In this document: piece after piece, positions 54,265-63,367 of the stretch
How the letters are laid out: the number at the start of each line of letters is the position of its first letter
Numbering within the stretch: position 1 is the stretch's first letter
Origin: Peptoniphilus lacydonensis
GTDB lineage: Bacteria; Bacillota; Clostridia; Tissierellales; Peptoniphilaceae
NCBI RefSeq assembly: GCF_900106515.1
Contig: NZ_FNWF01000003.1
Coordinates: forward strand, 682,001 to 746,000
Direction of reading: 5' to 3'
Length of the DNA: 64,000 nt
Notes under the pieces: model-generated
Databases searched by the model: none
Told to the model about the DNA's origin: nothing
The model's input: only the letters and a program-made list of their open reading frames with translations
Program-made: the position numbers and the translations under genes

Positions 54265-54894
54265 TCAGCCAATTTCTTTCATAAAATAAGAAAGAGTGAG
54301 TAACGAATCATTCAATCTAATATTTTCAACTACAACTCCCTCTGGTCCCTTTAAATCATAAGGTGCAAAATTCCAAATACCTTTGACGCCAGCATTAATA
54401 GCTCTTCTTGCAACATCTTCACAAGATTCTTTTGGCACAGTAATAATTGCAACATCAACGTCTTTTTTCTTTATGTATTCTTCCAAACTTTTCATATTTC
54501 TAACTTTAATTCCACTTATATCGTCAATATCATCTTTGATGTCAAAAAGTGAAATCACATTAAAACCGGATTCTCTAAATCCATTATATCTAGCAATAGC
54601 CTGCCCAAGTCTTCCTGCTCCAATTACTATACTATTATAGCTCTTGTCAATTCCAAGAATTTTGTCAATTTGTTCTTTTAAAGCTCTCGTATTATACCCA
54701 TAGCCTTGCTGACCAAATCCGCCAAAATTATTTAAATCTTGTCTAATTTGCGAAGCACTAAAGCCAGTCATTCCACTTAATTCTTTTGAAGAAACTCTTT
54801 CAATACCAGTGTCAATTAATTCCTTTAAATATCTGTGATAAACTGGCATTCTTCTTATGACAGTTTCAGAAATTCTCCTTGTATCTTTCAGCAA
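54265..54894 (-). CDS. rex: Redox-sensing transcriptional repressor Rex
   Basis: The 209-residue protein has an N-terminal winged helix (about 1-80, with SKELSGMTGFSASQIRQDL and FGGFGQQGYGY) and a Rossmann domain (VIGAGRLGQAIARY near 92). Rex leaves DNA when NADH is high and so derepresses fermentation genes. The start is TTG (54892-54894) behind GGAGGTG. An operator-like sequence covers its own promoter. Confidence 0.95.
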   Translation of the reverse strand: MLKDTRRISETVIRRMPVYHRYLKELIDTGIERVSSKELSGMTGFSASQIRQDLNNFGGFGQQGYGYNTRALKEQIDKILGIDKSYNSIVIGAGRLGQAIARYNGFRESGFNVISLFDIKDDIDDISGIKVRNMKSLEEYIKKKDVDVAIITVPKESCEDVARRAINAGVKGIWNFAPYDLKGPEGVVVENIRLNDSLLTLSYFMKEIG

Positions 54895-54908
54895 ATTAAC
54901 ACCTCCAA

Positions 54909-54945
54909 TTGTTTATATTATAACAATCTTTTCTGTTTTTGTAAA
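54909..54945 (-). promoter_or_regulatory. rex promoter overlapped by a Rex operator-like site
   Basis: On the minus strand TTTACA (54940-54945) and TATAAT (54917-54922) are 17 bases apart. The imperfect palindrome TTGTTTATATTATAACAA (54909-54926) covers the -10 and resembles clostridial Rex sites (TTGTTAA-N4-TTAACAA). This suggests autoregulation. The rest of the 300-base gap to the permease gene shows a lone TATAAT box near 55148 and no other feature. Confidence 0.6.
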
Positions 54946-55202
54946 TTAAGTAACTCTTATATTGCAATAAGCTTTTTAACCAAAATAACATTTTAAAATA
55001 AAAACTCAATCTCAATTAAAATTCCCTGTACTGAAAATCTTGTATCAATAAATTATTGTATTTTGGTCTTAAAAATTTTCATCATTTCTAATCTTAATTT
55101 AGTAAGTTCTCTCCTTATTTGATTTATTTTTCAATATAAACTATTATATAATGTATATTTTTATACTAAATTTATAAATTATTTTATATCGAGGTGTTTT
55201 TT

Positions 55203-56669
55203 TTGAAAGTAAATAAGTATGAAGAAATGAAAAAGAAAATTCCAAATATCAAAAAAATTATGCGGATTAGACAAAGTAGAAAGCAAGGCGACATGGGTTA
55301 TATTGATTTCTTTATGCTTGGATTTGGTTCTATGGTAGGAGTTGGATGGGCAGTTTCGTCTAATCACTGGATTGCACAAGCTGGTGGGCCAATACCTGCC
55401 TTCCTCGGTTTTTTAATTGCAACGCTACTTTTAATTCCAATTGGTCTTTGTCACGGAGAACTTCTTGCAACCCTTCCTCAAGGTGGAGGTGTAATGATCT
55501 ACACTAATAAGGCCTTTGGCAAAAATTTATCTTTTATTTCATCTTGGTTTTTGACTCTTTCTTATATAACTATCCTTCCTTGGGAGGCAATTTATATAAA
55601 TACTATTTTAACTGATTTAATTCCATGGCTTTCAAATTCCAGAATACTTTATTATGTTGCAGGTTATCCAATCTATCTTTCTTCACTTGTCCTTGGAGTT
55701 ATCCTCGCACTTTTATTATTTTTTATAAATTTTAAAGGCTCTAATTTTGCATCAAAGCTTCAATCACTTTTGTCAATTATAATAATTATAATAGGTATAA
55801 TTGTCATTATCTTTTCTTTTAAAGCAGGAGATAAAAGCAATTTATATCCAATTTACAAAAATGTTGGAGAAGGAAGTCACTCTTCACTCTTTGGTGGAAT
55901 AATAGCAATTGTTGTAATCGTACCATTTTTTATGTCTGGGTTTGACACAATCGCTCAGTCAGTTGAAGAAACTTCTCCAGAAAAGAAATTTAGAAATGTT
56001 GCAATTTCCATGGTTCTTTCAATTATTGCTGCTGGAGTTTTTTATGCACTTGTCATAATTTCAACAGGCAGTGTTTCTAATTGGCAAGATTATTCTCTTT
56101 CAAGTCCCCCTGCAATGGGATCACTTTTAAAAAATGCTTATAGTGGATCTTTTGGATACGCTCTAGACAAATTAATTGTAATAGGAACAGTTGCCGGACT
56201 CTTTTCAACTTGGAATGGTATGTTTATGGCATCAGCAAGACTTATTCAGTCAATGGCAAAAAATAATTTAATCCCAAAAGTTTTTGCAAAAGAACATTCT
56301 GAATATGGCACACCTATAACTGCACTCGTATTTTGCTTTTTCTTTGCAGCCATTGGCCCCTTTGTTGGAATGAACTTAATAGATCCACTTACAAGCCTTG
56401 GATCTGTTTCCTTTGTAATAGGATGGTTTTTAACTTGTCTATCACTTGCGGTTATAATAAATAAAGAAAAAGATTATTACACATCTTTTAAAGCTCCGGG
56501 AGGAAAGTTTACAATCTATCCCGCTATATTTATCTCTGGTGCAATCGTACTTTCAACTTTTATTCCAAAAACTCCTTCTTTTATGGGCTACACAGCTCTT
56601 ATAATATTTTTTGTATGGCTAATACTAGGTATTGTATTTTTTAAAATTCACAACAAAAGAGAACATTAG
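55203..56669 (+). CDS. APC family amino acid permease
   Basis: The 488-residue protein has about 12 hydrophobic helices and the APC start GFGSMVGVGWAVSSNHWIAQ. The ENVLAE-type loop is seen as SARLIQSMAKNNLIPKVFAKEH. It should import or exchange amino acids. Start is TTG at 55203 behind GAGGTG; an ATG ten codons later has no site. The convergent neighbour is a citrulline/arginine-type hydrolase, so a related substrate is possible. Confidence 0.85.
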   Translation: MKVNKYEEMKKKIPNIKKIMRIRQSRKQGDMGYIDFFMLGFGSMVGVGWAVSSNHWIAQAGGPIPAFLGFLIATLLLIPIGLCHGELLATLPQGGGVMIYTNKAFGKNLSFISSWFLTLSYITILPWEAIYINTILTDLIPWLSNSRILYYVAGYPIYLSSLVLGVILALLLFFINFKGSNFASKLQSLLSIIIIIIGIIVIIFSFKAGDKSNLYPIYKNVGEGSHSSLFGGIIAIVVIVPFFMSGFDTIAQSVEETSPEKKFRNVAISMVLSIIAAGVFYALVIISTGSVSNWQDYSLSSPPAMGSLLKNAYSGSFGYALDKLIVIGTVAGLFSTWNGMFMASARLIQSMAKNNLIPKVFAKEHSEYGTPITALVFCFFFAAIGPFVGMNLIDPLTSLGSVSFVIGWFLTCLSLAVIINKEKDYYTSFKAPGGKFTIYPAIFISGAIVLSTFIPKTPSFMGYTALIIFFVWLILGIVFFKIHNKREH

Positions 56670-56675
56670 ATAATC

Positions 56676-56716
56676 AAAAAAGTAGGTCAACATCAAAATG
56701 ATAGGCCTACTTTTTT
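56676..56716. terminator. Bidirectional terminator between the permease and CtlX-like genes
   Basis: AAAAAAGTAGG / CCTACTTTTTT with a 19-base loop, T runs on both strands, between convergent genes. Confidence 0.85.
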
Positions 56717-56727
56717 CAATTAATATT

Positions 56728-57615
56728 TTAAATAAAATTCTCCGCAATCATACATCTTATAGATCCTCCGCCAAATCTTGAAATATTTTTCACATCAATG
56801 GGGAGAATCTCGTCATACTTTTCTATTATTCTTATCTTGTCAGGAGAAAGTGAATTGTATCCTTCCTTGGAAATTACAAAAAGATTCTTCCCTTCCCCCT
56901 TTAGCTCAATTGAATTCGCCGAAAAATTTATAAATTCATTGTATGTTAGAGAAATAATCTCCTTCCCACTTTCTCTTAAAGTTTTTAAAACTTCACCCTT
57001 ATTTTCTACAATAAATTCATCTGCAATTAATGTAAACTTCTCTGATACACTCATCATTACATTTGTATGATAAATATAAGATCCTTGGTCCTTTGACTTA
57101 AAATAAATTGGTTTTAATTTAAACTCGTCTGCAAATTTTAAAAATTCATCTTTGTCGCACCTCTTTGAAAGGCTGGCATAAGCAGTACTATTCCACCTGT
57201 CTATTACAACAACTCCTGTGCCCTCCAAAACTTTTCCCTTATCATTTTTAAAATTTATAACTTGAACATCTTTAAAATCAATAACTTTCTTTAACTGAGG
57301 AAGTAGTTTTTCATACTCCTTATTTCTATTTTCTGTGTACATCTGTGCAACAAAAATCTTTCCAGGAAAAGTAACAAAAACATTATTTGGAAAAATCGAA
57401 TCTGGTGTCCTGTCATCAAAGTCTTCAATTACATCAACATGAATTTTATTTTTTCGGAGAAGATAAACTGCACTATCAAACTCCTCTAAAGCTCTTTTTT
57501 GTATTTCATCATCACTTAATTTATTTGAATCTTCTTGATAAATGTTGTCACTCGCCGTTTCTTCATTAAATTTAAAAGCATAGGGCCTTGTCATTATTAT
57601 TTTATTAGTTATCAT
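56728..57615 (-). CDS. ctlX: Amidinotransferase-fold hydrolase (CtlX-like)
   Basis: The 295-residue protein belongs to the guanidino-modifying superfamily: TPDSIFPNNVFVTFP near 70-84, the catalytic His in YIYHTNVMMSVS, and the nucleophile Cys288 in FGGGSIRCMIAE. Overall shape fits citrulline hydrolase CtlX more than arginine deiminase, which is longer, or dimethylarginine hydrolase. Citrulline cleavage would yield ornithine, CO2 and ammonia. No other arginine pathway genes are adjacent. Confidence 0.75.
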   Translation of the reverse strand: MITNKIIMTRPYAFKFNEETASDNIYQEDSNKLSDDEIQKRALEEFDSAVYLLRKNKIHVDVIEDFDDRTPDSIFPNNVFVTFPGKIFVAQMYTENRNKEYEKLLPQLKKVIDFKDVQVINFKNDKGKVLEGTGVVVIDRWNSTAYASLSKRCDKDEFLKFADEFKLKPIYFKSKDQGSYIYHTNVMMSVSEKFTLIADEFIVENKGEVLKTLRESGKEIISLTYNEFINFSANSIELKGEGKNLFVISKEGYNSLSPDKIRIIEKYDEILPIDVKNISRFGGGSIRCMIAENFI

Positions 57616-57647
57616 TTTGCTTTGCTCCTCATCTTATAATATCGAAA

Positions 57648-57674
57648 AGAAAAAACTCCCGCAATGCGAGAGCA
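57648..57674 (-). terminator. Terminator after folD
   Basis: CTCTCGC-ATT-GCGGGAG hairpin followed by TTTTTTC on the minus strand. Confidence 0.85.
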
Positions 57675-57709
57675 AATTTCTAATAAAATTATTATCTATA
57701 ATTAATAAA

Positions 57710-58537
57710 TTAGTAGAAATTTATTACATTTTCAAGTAAAAGTAAATTTGTAATACTTCCAATTCCACCAGGAACAGGTGAGTAAGCTCTTATCTTTCCA
57801 TTTACAGATTTTTCATCTAAATCTCCACGATATTTCCCTTCACTATTTTTTGAAACACCAATGTCTATTACAACTGCATCTTTATTAAAATAACTTTCAT
57901 CTAAGGACTCTGCTCTTCCCATTGCTGTGAAAATAATTTCTGCGCCCTTAGTATATTTTTTTAAATCCTTTGTCCCAACATGACAAATGGTAACTGTCGC
58001 AAGCTCATTTAATAAAATCATAGAAAGAGGTTTCCCAACTACATTTGAATGATTAATTATAACTATATCTTTTTCTTTTACATCGTATCCATAAAATTTT
58101 AGAAGTTCGTCTGCTGCCTTTGCCGATTGAGGAATAAAACCACTGACATCTCCATTATATACCTTTGCCATATTAACTGGATTCATGCAATCAATATCCT
58201 TTTTTGGATCAATTGCAAGAGAAATTTTATCCTCATCTATACTTTTTGGAAGAGGTCTAAAAATAATTATACCTCCAACTTTTTCATCATCATTTAACTC
58301 TCTTATTTTCTCTAAAATTTTATCTTCTTCTACATCTTTATCAAAAATATTTAAATTTACACTCACTCCAAGTTTTTTGGCAGACTTTTTAATTCCATTC
58401 TCATAAGAAACACTGCCCGGATTTTTTCCCACTCTAATGGTAGATATTATTGGATTTAAATTTTCTTTTTTTATTTTTTCGCTTAACTTTTTGCTTTTGC
58501 TCTCAACATAATCCTTAGCATATAAAACCCTCGTCAT
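57710..58537 (-). CDS. folD: Methylenetetrahydrofolate dehydrogenase/cyclohydrolase
   Basis: The 275-residue bifunctional enzyme interconverts methylene-, methenyl- and formyl-tetrahydrofolate. The catalytic Tyr/Lys segment is SYENGIKKSAKKLG near 44-57, and the cofactor segment is NHSNVVGKPLSMILL. It starts directly after the lipid kinase gene (no spacer), with AAGGAGAATTAA ahead of the ATG. Confidence 0.93.
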   Translation of the reverse strand: MTRVLYAKDYVESKSKKLSEKIKKENLNPIISTIRVGKNPGSVSYENGIKKSAKKLGVSVNLNIFDKDVEEDKILEKIRELNDDEKVGGIIIFRPLPKSIDEDKISLAIDPKKDIDCMNPVNMAKVYNGDVSGFIPQSAKAADELLKFYGYDVKEKDIVIINHSNVVGKPLSMILLNELATVTICHVGTKDLKKYTKGAEIIFTAMGRAESLDESYFNKDAVVIDIGVSKNSEGKYRGDLDEKSVNGKIRAYSPVPGGIGSITNLLLLENVINFY

Positions 58538-59428
58538 TTAATTCTCCTTATTTGGAATATAAACTTCCACCGCCTCTTTTAATATCCTTATATTTACTGG
58601 AAGATCAGGTCCCTTATCTCCATCTATGTCTATACAAATTTTTTCATTTTTATTTGAACTTATATCTACTTCGCTTACTGAAAAATACTTTATATCCTTA
58701 ATTTCTTCCACATCGCCCTCAATGGATTTTTTTAAAACAGACATCCTATACCTTAAATCACTATTGGTTAAAATTACCAAGTTTGCCTTTCCAGTATTCA
58801 TACTATTATTTATACTTGTAAATTCAAATTTGCCAACCTTAGATATAAGAGCAACGATTAAATGATCAACTTCCCCAAAGTAATTTCCATCATCAGACTT
58901 CACAATAAGATCATATTCTTCTGAAGAAGCTAATTTCCTCGCAGATTTTTTTACATAAGCTAGTCCTCCAAGTCTTGATTTCTCATCTGATGAAACTTCG
59001 TGTATCGCTTCAGGTACTGCCCCAATAGATGCAAATAAACTAAAAACCTTATCGTTAGCTTTTCCAATATCTATCTTTTTAGTTTTCTTAAAATCAAAGC
59101 ATCTTATAGCATTATCTATTCTTCTTGGAATGCCCAATCTCTTTGCCAAAATATTTCCTGTACCTCCAGGTAGTATTAAAAGCTTTGCACTTGAATTATT
59201 TTTATACATCCCTAAAAGAACTTCGTTTATAGTCCCATCTCCTCCATAAACCCCTATGGCATCTGCATCTTTTACTTCACCAACAAATTTAGTTGCATCA
59301 TTTTCTTTCTCAGTTCTCTTTATAATAACTTCATCAAAATATTTTTTAAGATTATATTCAATTTTTCCTATAAATTTTTCTCCACTCTCATTTCCAGAAC
59401 TCGGATTATAAATAAATAAAATTTTCAT
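58538..59428 (-). CDS. Diacylglycerol kinase-like lipid kinase
   Basis: The 296-residue protein has the DagK catalytic start IYNPSSGNESGEK, the nucleotide motif YGGDGTINEVLLGM near 61-73, and PGGTGNILAKRLG near 85-97. The C-terminal part has the usual beta domain with IDGDKGPDLPV. It phosphorylates diacylglycerol or a similar lipid. It is coupled to folD downstream. Confidence 0.9.
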   Translation of the reverse strand: MKILFIYNPSSGNESGEKFIGKIEYNLKKYFDEVIIKRTEKENDATKFVGEVKDADAIGVYGGDGTINEVLLGMYKNNSSAKLLILPGGTGNILAKRLGIPRRIDNAIRCFDFKKTKKIDIGKANDKVFSLFASIGAVPEAIHEVSSDEKSRLGGLAYVKKSARKLASSEEYDLIVKSDDGNYFGEVDHLIVALISKVGKFEFTSINNSMNTGKANLVILTNSDLRYRMSVLKKSIEGDVEEIKDIKYFSVSEVDISSNKNEKICIDIDGDKGPDLPVNIRILKEAVEVYIPNKEN

Positions 59429-59467
59429 ACTTACCTCTTTCTAAATTTGAAAATTAAAAGCTTCTTA

Positions 59468-60202
59468 TTAATAGACAATCATGCCACCATTGGGAGAAAT
59501 AATTTGCCCTGTCATGTAAGAATTCTTATCTGAAATCATAAAAGAAACAAGCTCTGCAATTTCTTCTGCACTTGCAAGCCTTCCCATAGGGATTTCACTA
59601 GTAAGAGTTAATAAATTTTCTTTTCCAATTTCCCCAGTCATAGAAGTTTTTACTGCACCAGGTGCAATAGCATTTACTGTTATACCTGAATATCCCAGCT
59701 CCTGCGCAAGAGATTTTGTCAAAGCATTAATTGCTCCCTTTGTTGCAGAATAGTGACTCTCCATTGAGCCGCCAACAATTCCCCAAATAGATGACATATT
59801 TAAAATTTTCCCAGAATGCTTTTCTAACATATAAGGAAGTGCTGCATGAATTGTATTGTAAACTCCCTTTACATTTACATCAAAAATTTCATCCCAAATT
59901 TCTTCGTCAATATCTTGAAAAAGAAAATAACTTGATATTCCCGCATTATTAATTAAAATGTCCACGCCTTTAAACTTATCTGAAATCTTTTTAAACATAT
60001 CAGTGACTTCCTTTGATTTTGAAACATCTGCTTTTATTGAAATTGCATCGACTCCCATATCTCTTATTTCTCTTTCAAGTTCTATGGCTTCTTTTTCAGA
60101 TTTATTGTAATTTATTATTATTCTATATCCATCATATGCAAGTCTTTTTGCAATAGCTCTTCCAATTCCTCTTGATGCCCCTGTTATAAGTACAGTCTTC
60201 AT
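59468..60202 (-). CDS. SDR family 3-oxoacyl-ACP reductase-like protein
   Basis: The 244-residue short-chain dehydrogenase has TGASRGIGRAIA for NAD(P), INNAGIS, and the catalytic Ser in MSSIWGI with YSATKGA (Tyr and Lys). It is close to FabG in length and sequence, but no fatty acid synthesis genes are adjacent, so the substrate may differ. Confidence 0.85.
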   Translation of the reverse strand: MKTVLITGASRGIGRAIAKRLAYDGYRIIINYNKSEKEAIELEREIRDMGVDAISIKADVSKSKEVTDMFKKISDKFKGVDILINNAGISSYFLFQDIDEEIWDEIFDVNVKGVYNTIHAALPYMLEKHSGKILNMSSIWGIVGGSMESHYSATKGAINALTKSLAQELGYSGITVNAIAPGAVKTSMTGEIGKENLLTLTSEIPMGRLASAEEIAELVSFMISDKNSYMTGQIISPNGGMIVY

Positions 60203-60282
60203 TTCTCACCCACCATTTAAAATTTATTATATCAAATTTATTTAATTTTGTTGATTTAAAGTTTTTTAAATTTTTTGGACGC

Positions 60283-60313
60283 AAAAAAACTATGCCAATC
60301 GACATAGTTTTTT
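60283..60313 (-). terminator. Terminator after the DAACS symporter gene
   Basis: AAAAAACTATG / CATAGTTTTTT hairpin with an 8-9-base loop on the minus strand. Confidence 0.85.
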
Positions 60314-60332
60314 AGGTAAATATGCTTTTTTA

Positions 60333-61571
60333 TTAAATTTCCAATCTAGCATCCTCTTCAAAATTTTCTTCCGGTATTGGCTTTTTAATAATGTGTTTAT
60401 AATAAATTTTTTCAACTGCCATAGAAATAGCATTGTCACCAGTTACATTAGCTGCTGTACCAAAAGAGTCTTGAGTTAAGTAAAGTGAAATTAAAATTGT
60501 AGCAAGTGTTCCTGAAGAATCAATTCCAACTACTGGCAAAAATGGAAGTGCACTCATTACTGCTCCACCTGGTGCTCCCGGTGCTGCTACCATTGCAATT
60601 CCTAATATTGCTATGAATTTTACCAATAATCCAAAAGAGTTGTCCATGTTAAACATTGTAAGCAATGTATAAACACAAGCTGTAAGTGTAATCATTGATC
60701 CAGATAAGTGGACTGTTGCACAAAGTGGAATACAAAATTCTCTAATTTGTCTTGTTACACCCATTTTTCTGTTACAAGCAACATTTACTGGAATTGTAGC
60801 TGCTGATGATTGAGTTCCTACTGCTGTTAAATATGCAGGAATCGCTTCTTTTAAACATTTGAATGGGTTTCTTCCAGTATATCCTCCAGAAATAGAGAAT
60901 AAAATAACCATATAAATAAGGTGTAGAGCAATAATACATAAAAATATTTTCCAGAAAATTCCCAAAATGGCAAATACTGAACCTGAATAAGATAGGTTAC
61001 AGAAATTACCAAAAATAAAAAATGGAAGTAAAGGTATTACAAATTTTACTAAAACTAAATTTATGATTTCATTAAATTCATTAATTGCCTTATAAAAAAT
61101 TTCTCCACTTCCCTTTGTTCTCAAACCAGAAACTGTAAGTCCAAGCATAAAAGCAAGTACTAGTGCAGCTGTTACATCTATGAAAGCTCCTAATGGAATT
61201 TCAAAGAAAGGTGCAACTTCATTTGCTGTTGCTTCTTGAACTTTTTCTGCAAGTTCAGGTCTAATAAAACTTGGAAATATATTTGTTGACATTACATAGG
61301 AAAGAGATCCTGCAACAAGTGTTGATGCATAAGCAAGTCCCACTGTAACACCAAGTAATTTACCTGCACCTTCTGATAAATCTGCGATACCTTTAGATAC
61401 AAAGGCAATAATCATTAAAGGAATAATGAAGTTTAAAAACGCTCCAAATAATCCTGATATTGTAATTGCAATTTTAGTTACCCATTCTGGTAAATATTGG
61501 CCAACTAGGATACCTAGTGCAATTGCTATTATAAGTCTAGGTATTAGACCTATTTTTTTCTTTTCTTTCAT
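60333..61571 (-). CDS. Dicarboxylate/amino acid:cation symporter (DAACS; probably serine)
   Basis: The 412-residue membrane protein carries the DAACS hairpin motif TQSSAATIPVNV near 250 and the VAAPGAPGGAVMS segment near 330, typical of SstT/GltP relatives. Position in an operon with both subunits of serine dehydratase argues that it imports serine (or threonine). It begins five bases after sdaAA. Confidence 0.88.
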   Translation of the reverse strand: MKEKKKIGLIPRLIIAIALGILVGQYLPEWVTKIAITISGLFGAFLNFIIPLMIIAFVSKGIADLSEGAGKLLGVTVGLAYASTLVAGSLSYVMSTNIFPSFIRPELAEKVQEATANEVAPFFEIPLGAFIDVTAALVLAFMLGLTVSGLRTKGSGEIFYKAINEFNEIINLVLVKFVIPLLPFFIFGNFCNLSYSGSVFAILGIFWKIFLCIIALHLIYMVILFSISGGYTGRNPFKCLKEAIPAYLTAVGTQSSAATIPVNVACNRKMGVTRQIREFCIPLCATVHLSGSMITLTACVYTLLTMFNMDNSFGLLVKFIAILGIAMVAAPGAPGGAVMSALPFLPVVGIDSSGTLATILISLYLTQDSFGTAANVTGDNAISMAVEKIYYKHIIKKPIPEENFEEDARLEI

Positions 61572-61576
61572 TTAAT

Positions 61577-62458
61577 TTAATCCTCCTTAAGATTCAAAAA
61601 CTTAGCCCTAATTTCTTGACCCGTTTTTGTACCTGCAAGTCCTCCAAGACCAGTTTCTCTAATTGATTCATTTAATAGATGCCCCACTTCTCCCATAGCT
61701 TGACATACTTCATCGAAGGGAACAATTGATTTTATTCCTGCCATAGCCATGTCCACTGAAATAAGAGAGTTCATCACACCAGATGAATTTCTAAATGTGC
61801 AAGGATATTCCACTAGCCCTGCTATTGGATCGCAGGCAAGCCCCATTACATTTATAAAAGTAATGCTGGCTGCATTTAGTGCTTCTTCGACAGTCCCGCC
61901 AAGCATTTCAACTATTGCACCTGCGGCCATTGCACTTGCAGAGCCACATTCTGCTTGACATCCTCCTTCAGCACCAGCAAATGTTGCATATTTACCAATG
62001 ATTTGCCCAATTCCTATTGCTGTCAAAAGTCCATTTATTAAAACGTCATCATCTAAATCAAATTTGTCACTCATTGCCATTAAAGCAGCAGGTAAAATAC
62101 CTGAACTTCCTGCAGTAGGTGCAGCTGCAATAGTTCCCATATTTGCATTTGTTTCAGATGTGGAAAAGGCCATAGCCATTGCTCTAACTAAAGCTTTATT
62201 AGTTACAGGCTCTTTTTCTTTTTGATAGTCGAACATTTTTTTTGCAAATCCGTCTATCATTTTATATTCAGTATCATAAGATTTTTCTAAAGTATTCTGT
62301 GAAGACTTTTTCATTACATTTAAAATTTCTCTAAGGCGCGACTTCATTTCCTCTTCACTAATTTTCAAACTCTTAGTCTGATCTTCTAAAACTAAATCAT
62401 AAAAGTGGATGTTTTCATCATTACATTTTTTAATTATCTCTTGTGCTGTATTTAACAT
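61577..62458 (-). CDS. sdaAA: L-serine ammonia-lyase, alpha subunit
   Basis: The 293-residue iron-sulfur subunit turns serine into pyruvate and ammonia together with SdaAB. Cluster-binding Cys are in EGGCQAECGSA and LACDPIAGLVEYPC. The N-terminal segment has SSQNTLEKS and TIAAAPTAGSSGI. It lies one base after sdaAB. Confidence 0.95.
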   Translation of the reverse strand: MLNTAQEIIKKCNDENIHFYDLVLEDQTKSLKISEEEMKSRLREILNVMKKSSQNTLEKSYDTEYKMIDGFAKKMFDYQKEKEPVTNKALVRAMAMAFSTSETNANMGTIAAAPTAGSSGILPAALMAMSDKFDLDDDVLINGLLTAIGIGQIIGKYATFAGAEGGCQAECGSASAMAAGAIVEMLGGTVEEALNAASITFINVMGLACDPIAGLVEYPCTFRNSSGVMNSLISVDMAMAGIKSIVPFDEVCQAMGEVGHLLNESIRETGLGGLAGTKTGQEIRAKFLNLKED

Positions 62459-63127
62459 TTAAACCTCCACATATTTTGATTCAATATATCTACTATTATC
62501 TAAAAGTTTATTCTTAACCGATTCACTAGCTTTTTCATCAAGCTCAACAGTTAAAGTTACAATATTCTTAAGTTCATCTTTTGCTGTATTTATAGACTCT
62601 ATATTGTAATCTTCTTCTGCAAGTACAGTAGAAACTTCTGCTATAACTCCTGTTTGTTCAGGATATTGAAATAAAAAAGTTGGAAATCTTCCATCAAAAT
62701 TAACTTTTATTCCATTTATCTCTACTATTATTATATTTCCACCGCCAATTGACGATCCAATTACATATTCACTAGTGCCATCTTTATAATTAAACACTAC
62801 TTTTACAGTATTTGGATGATAATCTTCACCTAAATTAGTAGGAATAAATTTATAATTAATTCCTCTTGTATCGGCAATTTTGTAAGCATCTCTTATAGAA
62901 TCGTCAAAAGTTTCAAAACCCATTATGCCACCTAAAAGTGCCTTGTCTGTTCCATGCCCCTTATATGTATATGCAAAAGATCCGTGAAGATAAAAATCCA
63001 CGCTCTCATAATTTTTAGGACAAATTTTTGCTGCAACTCTTCCAATTTTACAAGCGCCAGCTGTATGTGATGAAGATGGACCAACCATTATAGGTCCAAG
63101 TATTTCAAAAGAAGTGTATTCCTTCAT
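62459..63127 (-). CDS. sdaAB: L-serine ammonia-lyase, beta subunit
   Basis: The 222-residue subunit starts FEILGPIMVGPSSSHTAGA, the mark of the family, and ends in an ACT-like domain (about 150-222). It is first in the serine operon (sdaAB-sdaAA-symporter). Confidence 0.95.
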   Translation of the reverse strand: MKEYTSFEILGPIMVGPSSSHTAGACKIGRVAAKICPKNYESVDFYLHGSFAYTYKGHGTDKALLGGIMGFETFDDSIRDAYKIADTRGINYKFIPTNLGEDYHPNTVKVVFNYKDGTSEYVIGSSIGGGNIIIVEINGIKVNFDGRFPTFLFQYPEQTGVIAEVSTVLAEEDYNIESINTAKDELKNIVTLTVELDEKASESVKNKLLDNSRYIESKYVEV

Positions 63128-63153
63128 TAAATGTACCTCCTACTTTTAAAGAT

Positions 63154-63182
63154 ATTTTAGCATAAAGTGTTAATTTTGTGAA
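63154..63182 (-). promoter_or_regulatory. Promoter of the serine operon
   Basis: TTCACA (63177-63182) and TAAAAT (63154-63159) with a 17-base spacer; TG one base before the -10 makes it an extended -10 promoter. Confidence 0.7.
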
Positions 63183-63323
63183 TTAAATTATACTCCCAAA
63201 ATCTTCTTTCTTTTTACTATTAAATAATTTCAATACCTAAAAATAAAAACTTTAAAAACACTAGATAATTTAGTAGTTAAAATTGATTTCAAAATAAATA
63301 GATATTTAAAGTATGTAAAATAT

Positions 63324-63346
63324 GCTATAATATTTTTCTGAGAATA
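63324..63346 (+). promoter_or_regulatory. AbgT-family gene promoter with a CodY-like box
   Basis: Extended -10 TGCTATAAT (63323-63331) without a good -35. Directly downstream, ATTTTTCTGAGAATA (63332-63346) agrees with the CodY consensus at about 12 of 15 positions and would cover the start of transcription. Confidence 0.5.
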
Positions 63347-63367
63347 TTCTTTATACAAGGAGGATTT

